Position numbers and translations under genes: made by a program. Of a stretch of DNA of 64,000 bases, positions 10,995 through 19,978 are shown piece by piece (position 1 is the stretch's first letter; each line of letters opens with the position of its first letter). The notes beneath the pieces are model-generated. The model had not been told where the DNA came from, searched no databases, and worked only from the letters and a program-made list of their open reading frames with translations. This DNA comes from Asterias amurensis (lineage: Eukaryota > Echinodermata > Asteroidea > Forcipulatida > Asteriidae), in NCBI RefSeq assembly GCF_032118995.1, contig NC_092657.1, positions 2,539,891-2,603,890 on the forward strand, written 5' to 3'.

Positions 10995-11300
10995 CCTTTC
11001 TGGACCCAATTTCATAAAACATATAAGCAGCTGATTTGTGCTTACGGAGCGTCACTTAGCAGAAATTCAATTTCATAAAGCTGTATACCGTAAGCAAGGG
11101 TAAATGCTGGCTGGCTAGTCTGCGGTAAGCACACAAGTGACGTAACAATGCAAATCCATGGTGAACGTGCATGCACGCCTTGAAATTGTCTGCTTACTTG
11201 AGAAATCATATAGTGAAATACGTTTATGCTTACGCACATTTTTCGGCTACAGTAAGCACAACTTGCTTACGGGTAAACAGCTTGATATGAAATTGGGCCC
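10995..11300. repeat. GCTTAGC...GGGCCC family element
   Basis: CCCAATTTCATAAAACATAT ... GATATGAAATTGGGCCCGGG with internal GTGCTTACGG blocks. Confidence 0.6.
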
Positions 11301-11832
11301 GGGTTATATAACACTATTAAAAAAAAATGCTGTATATAGACGAAAGATACCGAGCTACTAAAGTGTTTGTAAAATAACACACTATTACTCCTGCATGCAA
11401 GCAAGGAGGAATTTTAACCTACAGTTTTGACCTACAGTTTTACAGAAAATTTGACCTACAGTTAAAAACTGTAGGGCAATTTCGCAACAACACATCTCTA
11501 AGGAAGTATGTCCAATTATCCAATGAAATCTTTGGGCAAGTAAGATCAGTACATGTCTTTATATACTAGTACAGGGGACCAGTCTGGCTCAAAACGAGTG
11601 TTCGGCCTTGGAGAACATGGAGCTGACAACAGAGGGCGTCCTATAAAATTGATTGCTTGAGATCAGTGGCAGATCATACTGCATTCTTGCTGTATATGAA
11701 AGTCTACCGAACATTCTTATTTGTTGTGAATTTTGGGGTGTATTGTGCCTGCATGCAAATGCGAAGAAGAAAATTATCTGTAAAGCTGTAGGTCTGAAAA
11801 ACTTTGCGCTGCTGTTCCACACCTCTTAGAGA

Positions 11833-12378
11833 TTTAAGGCACTGGACACTAGCTATTGGTAAGACTACTCAAAATAAATGTTGGCATAAAAACTTACTTG
11901 GTAACAAGCAATAGAGAGCCGTTGGTATTAGAAAACATTGTTAGAAACCGTTCCCTCTGAAGTTACGCAGTTTTCGAGAAAGGAGTAATTTTCCACTAAA
12001 ACGTTTGAATTTGATTTCGAGACCTCAGAACTAGATTTTGAGGTCCCGAAATCAAGCGTCTGAAAGCACACAACTTCGTGTGACAAGGGTGTTTTTTCTT
12101 CCATTATTATCTCGCAACATCGACGACCAAATGAGCTCAAATTTTCACAGGTTTGTTATTTTGTGCATATGTTGAGATACACCAAGTGAAAAGCAAATGT
12201 GTCCAGGGGTTGATTTCACAAAGGTAGTTCTTACTTATAGGACTAGTCCTAGGCAATGCTAAGAGATAGGACCAGTCCTAACTCATCCTAACTTAGGACT
12301 GGTCCTATCTCTTAGCATTGCCTAGGACTAGTCCTAAAGTTAGGAATACCTTTGTGAAATCCACCCCAGTGCCTTTAA
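11833..12378 (+). repeat. TTAA MITE (GGCACTGGACAC family) with nested palindromic element
   Basis: Starts GGCACTGGACACTAGCTATT; near its other end (12205-12369) it contains a roughly 150-bp palindrome, arms TAGGACTAGTCCTAGGCAAT and its complement, bounded by GGGGTTGATTTCACAAAG and CTTTGTGAAATCCACCCC. The MITE then finishes AGTGCCTTTAA. Confidence 0.8.
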
Positions 12379-12436
12379 AAGATGATTAAGGAGCACAAGG
12401 TCATGACTCTTGCTCGGTTTGGTTAGATAGAAGTTT

Positions 12437-15400
12437 TTACATCATACCGAGGAAACTAGCAATGATCAGAGAGGCGAAGGTAACGTAGCTAATCCCAGTT
12501 GTACTTGCAGAGTTGCACAGGTTTCCATCGCAGCAGCAAACGCTTTCGCCTCCGCTAGTCTCACAGCCATTCCCAAGGAGACTGCAGACACCGAGCGTCG
12601 AGCAGGAACGGCTGATAAGACCATTTGAGCCTGTCGTTTTCTGAAATAAAACAAACAAGAGAGCTTTAGAAGTGCCAACTTTAAAATTGAGATCCTGGGA
12701 TAAATTACTGCACAATAATGCTGTCAACATGTGAGATCACGACACCTCGAGATAATTTACATCAGGATGACGACATTTTGAAAATAGGTGGTCCCATGGT
12801 GTGATAAAGGCCCTGGTTGCCTCCATGGTGAGATATAGACCCCAGGCATCCATGGTGTGATATAGACCCTGGTGACCTCCATGGTGTGATATAGACCCTT
12901 GTGGCCTCCTAGCCCTATATATGACGCTTCCTTTGTACACATATACACTGTAGTACAATTCGAAAGTATAAGACCAGCAGGGCTAGTGACCTCCATGGTG
13001 TGATAAAGGCCATGGTGACCTTCACGTTTGATGGTGACCTCCATGGTGAGATATAGACCCTTGTGGCCTCCATGGTGTGATAAAGGCCCTAGTTTTTAGT
13101 GGCCTCCATGGTGTGATATAGACCTATAGTGGCCTTGGTGTGACATAGGCGCTAGTGGCCTCCATGGTGTGCTATAGGCCCTTGTGGCCTCCATGATGTG
13201 ACAAAGGCCCTGGTGGCCTTCATGGTGTGATATAGACCTACAGTGGCCTCCATGATGTGATAAGGCCATATAGTGGCCTCCATTGTGTGATATAGGCCCT
13301 AGTTTTTAGTGGCCTCCATGTTGTGATATAGACCTTGGTGGCCTCCATGGTAAGATATAGACCCTTGTGGCCTCCATGGTGTGAAAGGCCCTAGTTTTTA
13401 GTGGCTTCCATGGTGTGATATATAGGCCCTGGTGGCCTCCATTGTGTGATATATAGGCCCTAGTCGCCTTCATTGTGTGATAAAGGCCCTAGTTTTTAGT
13501 GGCCTCCATGGTGTGATATATAGACCTTGGTGGCCTCCATTGTTTAATATAGGCCCTGGTGGCCTCCATGGTGTGATATAGGTCCTGGTGGGTTCTATAA
13601 TGTGTAGTGTCATACGTGTCATGGTGGATAGCAAAGGTCATTATAACTAACCCAGCACTTGTTCTCGTATAATGGTGAGGATGAGCAATCGGTCTGCTTC
13701 ACTGAACTACTCCCTGAAAATGGGTCACCGCAATCCGAACTCCCGGTTCCAACGCAATCGTAACAACTGATCCCAGGTGAAAATTCCAGTTGAAACCAGT
13801 TCAACTGGTTTTAACTGGTCCCAACTGGTCCAGTTGAACTGGGATTTGGTAACTGGTTTAACTGGTTTTTAACTGGTTAACTGGTTTTGAACTGGTTTGA
13901 CTGGTTTCGAACTGGTTTGACTGGTTTTGAACTGGTTTAACTGGTTTCGAACTGGTTTTAAACTGGTTTGACTGGTTTTGAACTGGTTTTACTGATTTGA
14001 ACTGGTTTTGAACTGGTTTAACTGGTTTCGAAATGGTTTAGCTGGTACAAACTGATTTGTGACTTGTCTGAACTGGTTTTCATCTGGTACCAACTGGTCC
14101 AACTGATTTTGAGTGCATCAACGGTTGTCACCAGTTAGCAGGTTTGCTTATGTTATGACTGACAGACAGACAGTCTGACAAACATGTAGCCCGGCGGACA
14201 GTCAGTCAGCCTAAAACTTTTGTCAACATCACCAATAGTGCTATGATTTTAGTCATGCTAAGATCAAGTACATTACTTCAGCAAGTTCCGATCCAAGTAT
14301 ACACTTTTTGGGCTTTGCTTTCTACCTATGGTGTGTAATTTTGAAGTGCGCTGACCAATATGATACACCAAAATTTGTTTTAGTACCAAATTATAACTAC
14401 ATGTATATAAACGTACACACATTTAAGTGTAACTTTTGTTATACCTACAATGGTTTTGAATAAAGATAGAGTTCTATATTTGTGCATAATTAATTAGATC
14501 CCGCCCATTTAATTCTAACAAATTGCATTTATGTTTTTGTTCAGTATAATATTTACTTTAATTTGGGGATGTGAATTTAATGAGTGGATTTCCATTTTTT
14601 GTATAAACCATCAATGATGGGCAACTGTGGCAAACAAAACACAAACAACAATCTGGTTCCAACTGGTCCCTGTTTAAGAATGACAGTTTTGGTAACTGGT
14701 TTCAACTGGTCGATGTTCATGAGAATTATTAAGACCAGTTGGTAACTTTTTCCTTCAACTGGTTTCAACTGGTCCCTGTTCATGAGAATAACCAGTTGGT
14801 AACTGATCCTTTCAACTAGTTTCAACAATGGTTTCTGTGGGTGAGAAAATCCAGTTGCTTAATTGGTTTCAACTGTCCCTGTTCATAAAAATTAGTGTGA
14901 CCAGTTGGTAACTGGTTCCTTCAACTGGTTTTAACTGGTCCCTGTTCATGAGAATAACCAGTTGGTAACTGGTTCCTCCAACTATATAATTTCAACTGGT
15001 CCCTTTGGTAATTATTTCCAGTTGGTAACTGGTTCTTCCAACTGGTTCCTGTTGACACCACATGAATGGCCAGTTGCTAACTGGTTCCTCAACTGGTTGC
15101 AACTAGTTCCTGTTGACACAACAAGAATTACCAGTTGGTAACTGGTTCCTTCAACTGGTTTGAACTGGTTCCTGTTTACACCACAATAACTACCAGTTGG
15201 CAACTATTTCCTTCAACTGTTTTCAACTGGTCCCTGTTTACACCACAATATTACCAGTTGGCAACGACTTCCTTCAACTGGTTTCAACTGGTCCCTGTTG
15301 ACACAACAAGAATTACCAGTTGGCAACTACTTCCTTCAACTGGTTTCAACTGGTCCTCGTTGACACAACAAGAATTACCAGTTGGTAACTACTTCCTTCA

Positions 15401-17137
15401 ACTGGTTTCAACTGGTCCCTGTTGACACAACAAGAACTACCAGTTGGTAACTACTTCCTTCAACTGGTTTCAACTGGATTTTTTTCAAACCAGTTGAATC
15501 CAACTGGTACTAGTTGGACACCAGTTAATTCCAGTTGAACCCAGTTGAAACCAGTTGACTGTTCAACTGGTTTCAACTGGATTTTTCACCTGGGATTGCA
15601 TTCCCGAAATCTGAACATAGAGATGACAATTAAAGGTACATTACAAAATCGGTTTTGCTATCAAGGAATTTGATAGAGCTGCTAAGCACAGAAATGTGCT
15701 TAGCATGAAATGTATGCCTTGATAAACACAAGATTACCAACCAAATTTCCACATGATTGTCAGGATGAGCAAACATCAGCTGAATACCAGTAACAATTGC
15801 AATACGCAACAAATAATGGAAACTTTATTGGTAATCTTGTTTTTATCAATGAAGACATTTTATCAAGGAACGAAGAAATTCGAAGAACTTCGTCTCGGTA
15901 AAATTATCAAGAACCAGGCCTCGTTGGGATTAAACCACTAGTTGAAAACCTCTTCACCACACATTGATTCCCTTATTCTTTCCAGCTCATCTGAAAAGAA
16001 CAAAACAAATTGATCATTTCTAAGAGAAGTTATGCCAGTGTTACTGAAAGCACTCAAGTTTTTAGCTGCAGCTGTCTATGGAAGTAATGTTTGACTGAAT
16101 CTAATCATCTGAGTAAATACAGCAAAGGGTGTAACAAAGCCATTCATTTGTTTTGTCATGTATTCCGTGGACAGCTTTTTTTTTATGCAAGTCGCCTGAC
16201 TCACAAGGCCTGAAGGCCACTTCAAGGTGTGGCCTACAATTATTTTTTTCCAGAGGCCGTTGCCACCTACTCCTAGGGCTGAAACAGGGTTACCCATTTT
16301 ACAGTACATACGAATGTAGGCTTGGGTATCATCAATTCGAAGCCAGGCCGGTAGAGCAGAAAGCACTACCTCCCCAATTTAATGTAGCAAGTGTCACGAC
16401 CGGGATCCGAACCCACACCCTGCTGATCAAACACCAGTGCTTGAACCCGGTGCTCTCAACCGCACGGCCATGACACTGCCACTTGCAAATAATGAGTACC
16501 TTAATTGCTTTAAAAAAAAAGACATAACTCCTCTTAGGAATGATCAATTTCTTTTATTCTTGTTTCCAATAAGCAGGAGAGAGTGCTTGTTAAATATATT
16601 TTTAAAGGAACGTTACAGAATTGGTAGGAAACAAAAATCGTGAAGATCACATTTTACATAAAACTTACATGGTCTAATGATGATGATAGTAGAAAACATC
16701 CCTTGAAACATTTCTGTCTGAAATTTCATATTTGATGAGAAATAAATAATATAATTTCGCGTTTTGAGTTTATCGCTCAGTGAGCGTTTTATTTATTTTT
16801 GTTTTGGCATCGATGCAATGCGAAATGTGTAATCGGTTTTTCACTGTTCTTTCGTGACGCAGATGGCCGATCGATCTCGAACTTCTACAGGTTTGTCAGT
16901 TTATGTATATGGTGGATTACATAGAGTGCTTACACTGCCAGCAACTTTTTTGCTAGCAAAACCAATTCTGTAATGTTCCTTTAACTGAACTTGTGAGAGT
17001 CATTTATTAAAATTGTTTGTTTTAAAAAACATCACCAATCCCCGTCAACTTCTGTTTGGCTCTCCCGTATTATTATTATTTTTATTTGACTCACCGATAA
17101 ATGCAGCAATAAACACGATTGCAATGAACGCCTTCAT
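12437..17137 (-). CDS. Ly6/uPAR (three-finger) GPI-anchored protein, copy 1; exon 2 split by a repeat element
   Basis: Predicted secreted, GPI-linked surface protein. Exon 1 (17137-17095, 43 nt) encodes the signal peptide MKAFIAIVFIAAFI. Exon 2 starts at 15610 after TTCAG and reads DFGNAI, then is interrupted by the element at 13772-15594, and resumes at 13769 as SCYDCVGTGSSDCGDP to a GTTAGT donor after 13652. Exon 3 (12640-12437) encodes KTTGSNGLISRSCSTLGVCS, the family signature CCCDGNLCN and a hydrophobic tail ending in ATGATGTAA, typical of a GPI-anchor signal. Without the element and its duplicated AT the frame is continuous and gives 126 residues. Phases match the neighbouring copy 2. 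As it stands the element would disrupt the message unless it is spliced out, so this may be a damaged or polymorphic allele. The ligand is unknown. Confidence 0.8.
12785..13600. repeat. Minisatellite, about 29-bp unit (GTGGCCTCCATGGTGTGATA)
   Basis: Some 25 diverging copies of GTGGCCTCCATGGTGTGATA plus TAGGCCCT, in Ly6 copy 1 intron 2, ending about 50 bp from the exon 2 donor. Some units have an extra AGTTTTTAGTGG block, giving a longer period. Confidence 0.85.
13772..15594. mobile_element. 1.8-kb inverted-repeat element made of CAACTGG repeats, inside Ly6 exon 2
   Basis: Ends CCCAGGTGAAAA... and ...TTTTTCACCTGGG are inverted repeats extending through TCCAGTTGAAACCAGTT, flanked by AT on both sides (possible 2-bp duplication). 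The interior is dense CAACTGG/CCAGTTG arrays: a degenerate 20-bp type on the left (13800-14110) and a 62-bp type on the right (14890-15480), around a roughly 500-bp unique core (14130-14640) with no open frame. Non-autonomous DNA element by structure; superfamily undetermined. Confidence 0.8.
15655..15880. repeat. GCTTAGC family element, partial
   Basis: AATTTGATAGAGCTGCTAAG ... GGTAATCTTGTTTTTATCAA. It then runs into a fragment (15885-15985) of the CAACTAGTGGTTTAA element seen near 46700 and 54480. Confidence 0.6.
16190..16480 (-). repeat. tRNA-derived SINE (GGCCG-CGGTT-AGAGCACCG head)
   Basis: On the minus strand the head has A-box-like TGGCCGTGCGGTTGAGAGCA and B-box-like GTGTGGGTTCGGATCCC, then a body ending near GGAGTAGGTGGCAACGGCC. 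The same body is seen at 20340, 43362/44866 and 47940. Confidence 0.75.
16606..16981. repeat. TTAA MITE, AGGAACGTTACAG family
   Basis: Full-length, TTAA at 16602-16605 and 16982-16985. Confidence 0.85.
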
Positions 17138-17242
17138 TGTTCTTGATAACAAGTTTCGTCTGGCGGTAAGTAACGTTATCCGGGCCTTTCCAACAAACCT
17201 AAGCAAAAATTTGAATTAAATTTAAGTTATATCTATACTTAA

Positions 17243-17620
17243 AGGAACACGTTGCCTTGGATCGGTCGAGTTGGTCTTTGAAAAGCGTTTGTAACCGTTT
17301 TTTATCAATGCATATGGGTAGAAAGATGTTGTAAAAGTAGAATACAATGATCCACACAAACATGCCTCGAAATTGCGTGGTTTTCCTTTTACCTCGACGA
17401 CTAACACGTCGGCCATTTATGGGGGGTCAACATTTTGTCTCCCATAAATGGCTGACCGTGTTCGCACAGTAGAAGAAAAACCACGCAATTTCGAGGCAAA
17501 CTTGTGTGGATCATTGTATTCTACTTTTAAAACATCTTTCCAACCATATGCATTATATAAAAAACGGTTACAAACGCTTTTGTTTTTACCAACTCGTCCG
17601 ATCCAAGGCAACGTGTTCCT
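17243..17620. repeat. TTAA palindromic MITE, AGGAACACGTTGCC family
   Basis: Full-length, TTAA at 17239-17242 and 17621-17624; lies between the Ly6 copy 1 signal exon and its possible 5' exon. Confidence 0.9.
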
Positions 17621-17976
17621 TTAAGTATAATAATATGCAACATAAAATGCATAACATCATAAACACGTGAAATGTTTTACTCAAATGGTCATTGAAGTTG
17701 CGAGATAATAAAGGAAGGAAAAACACCCTTGTCATACGACGAAGTTGTGTGGTATCAGATGCTCGATTTCGAAGCATTCGAAGTGAGAAAACTGGTCTTT
17801 GACATTTACCATGTCCGTTTTGTTTTAATGTACCATACCAATATTGGCTTTAAGCCTTATTTTGTGGCGAACCTGCATTAAAAAAAATTAAACAATATTT
17901 TGACAATTGTTTTCAGTGTTTACTCTTATAAAAAAATTATAGTTTTTTCAAACAAAATTTATTAAATTCACCTTAC

Positions 17977-18090
17977 CTTTTGTATCCAAAATAATTTTCT
18001 GGGTCTGGTGTTGACTGGTTTGATAACGAGCAAGCAATGTTTCGTGGAATGCAATCAGCTCCTTAATAAAATGTTCCCTAAACCACGTGA
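17977..18090 (-). other. Possible 5' untranslated exon and promoter of Ly6 copy 1
   Basis: The minus strand has a strong donor (AAAG then GTAAGG) after 17977, about 840 bp upstream of the signal-peptide exon, where AG acceptor candidates sit near 17165-17215. A CCAAT-type box lies farther upstream (18138). The left edge is a guess. Confidence 0.3.
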
Positions 18091-18287
18091 CACTCTTTAG
18101 GGCGCGTCGCCATGTGACTTCATTCCTCCAATCAAAACCCAGAGTCGAACAACGGAACAATTATGACTCAAAACTGCCACTGCTTAGAATGACTGTCACC
18201 TTGTCAGACGCAGCAAACCATTCGATGACGTCTGCCGTACATTTCGAACTTTGTTACTGTTTGACGAAAACCTGGAATGACGTCCAA

Positions 18288-18348
18288 AGCTATTCGAACG
18301 CACCGGGGCAGACCGGGAATGACGCAGGGAAGCTAAACGAACGCACCC
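18288..18348. repeat. GGGTGCGTTCG element, one end only
   Basis: GGGAAGCTAAACGAACGCACCC preserved (right arm), left arm lost. Confidence 0.6.
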
Positions 18349-18424
18349 ATAGATCAAAGAGCCTCGACTATAAGGCCAAGTCCATTGGGCAACGGAGGCT
18401 TGCCGCAGTGTAATTCCAGATCTG

Positions 18425-18840
18425 GGCCCAATTTCATGAAGCTGCTTCTGCACAAAATGTTGCTAAAGCAAAACAATTCTTTGCTGGCTACCGGCTAAGA
18501 CTCCACTCAATTGTTATGCTAAGTAAACATCAGCTAAATACCGGTCACAAGCAATGTATATGGCATGAAACTGTCAGTGGGCCTAAACATGTGTAAACTA
18601 AGCAAGCTATTTTCAATTTTATAAGCTGCATAGCACCAAAAATTGTTAAGCATGACATTCTTCCTAGGTAAAAACGGGATTACCAACCGAATTTTAATTT
18701 GTTGCATATTGCGTGTTACTGTTGATTGCTTATCCTGAAAATCACGTAAAAAATTGGTTGGTAATTCTGTTTTTATCGAGGCAAACATTTAATGCTAAGC
18801 AAATTTTTGTGCTTAGCAGCTCATTGAAATTGGGCACAGG
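18425..18840. repeat. GCTTAGC...GGGCCC family element
   Basis: CCCAATTTCATGAAGCTGCT ... GCAGCTCATTGAAATTGGGC with TACCAACCGAATTTT / AAATTGGTTGGTAATTC interior arms. Confidence 0.7.
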
Positions 18841-19200
18841 TCTGAGTTAAAATAACACGCACAAATGTACACAAATAATGCTTGCGGAGGTTTGTGTGCC
18901 CCCCCCCCTTCTCTGCCCCTACTCCAACCAAACAAGCGTGTTGATCGACACCCCTCTATGATGAGTGGCATGGTCCACCTTGAGGATATCGTGACAAAGG
19001 CCCTTTTCGAAACCACGGCTTCGGCTTCAGGATCCGTCCTCTCTATCCTGAAGCCCTGAGTGCCTACACGCACAGCACACACAATATTGTCAAAACAACC
19101 GCGGGGCCAAGCTAGCCTGAAGCCGAAGACGTCGTTTCGACAAGGGCCACCATAATTAGCCGACCAGGTAGTTTAACCACAGTGGGATTATTACGATATC

Positions 19201-19454
19201 TTATACGCACCTCCCTGTGTGTTTATAAAGAAATGCACATGGGAAACGGTTCCTTAAAATTATCTTCAAAAAGGCGCAAGACGTCCATAGTTTATTGCCA
19301 TTGTATCTGACATGTGACACTTTGTCCATAGCACACATTGGTTCACATTTCGTCTCATAATATTTGAAACAGATCTCATACGTCTTGGACTGAAAAGTGA
19401 CTGAAACTCCACCTTTCTCCTTGAAATACGTCTGGGCTTGGATGGAGAACATTC
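19201..19454 (-). other. Unassigned exon-like open frame between the Ly6 genes
   Basis: After an acceptor-like GATGATTTCAG the minus strand reads GMFSIQAQTYFKEKGGVSVT, then SKTYEICFKYYETKCEPMC and NGNKLWTSCAF, without a stop down to about 19201. It has several cysteines but lacks the CCxxxxCN signature. It could be a remnant of another cysteine-rich secreted protein. No start or partner exon was found. Confidence 0.2.
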
Positions 19455-19542
19455 CCTGAAATCATCGTGAAATTCACAGAGGCCACGATAAATGGCTCTG
19501 AGACTCTTTTTCAAGATTGTTATATTAAATTAAAATTCCTTT

Positions 19543-19805
19543 AAAGACACTTGACACCTTTGGTAATTGTCAAAGACCAGTGTCCTCACTTGGTGTGTCT
19601 CAACATACATCTGCACACAAAATAGCAAACCTGTGAAAATTTGAACTCAATTGGTCATCGAAGTTGCGAGATAATTATCGAAAATTACGTTTCAGAGGGA
19701 GCCGTTTCTCCCAATGTTTTATATTATCAACAGCTCCCCATTGTTAACTCTTACCAAGCAAGTTTTGCTAACAATTATTTTGAGTAATTACCAAGTGTCC
19801 AGTAA
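19543..19805 (-). repeat. TTAA MITE, GGCACTGGACAC family, shortened
   Basis: TTAAAGACACTTGACACC ... TACCAAGTGTCCAGTAAAAG; the middle block is missing. Confidence 0.65.
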
Positions 19806-19978
19806 AAGGAGAAAATAGTTCCTTGAATTTGAGCCCAATTCTGCACTTCACTGAGATTTCACGGTGGTTTCACAGTAATTTTTTCTTCATATTGTCAGTG
19901 GACCCCCCCCCCCCGGCTCCTGTCCCCAGTAAGTTCAACAACTAAAAATACAAACCAAAAACCCCGTACAACAAACAG

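Larger units (their letters stand above)
16030..17075. repeat. Old dispersed repeat split by two later insertions (Ly6 copy 1 intron 1)
   Basis: 16030-16150 and 16986-17075 together match one continuous stretch at 27370-27570 (GACTGAATCTAATCATCTGA; GGTCAACTTCTTTTTGACTC type words). Between the halves lie a SINE (16190-16480) and a TTAA MITE (16606-16981). Confidence 0.6.

Noticed and set aside
12737-13044. Minus-strand frames with GLYHTMEVT repeats
   Set aside because: Product of the 29-bp minisatellite.
15135-15425. 96-codon plus-strand frame
   Set aside because: Reads through the 62-bp CAACTGG repeats (period not a multiple of three breaks soon); low complexity, no gene.
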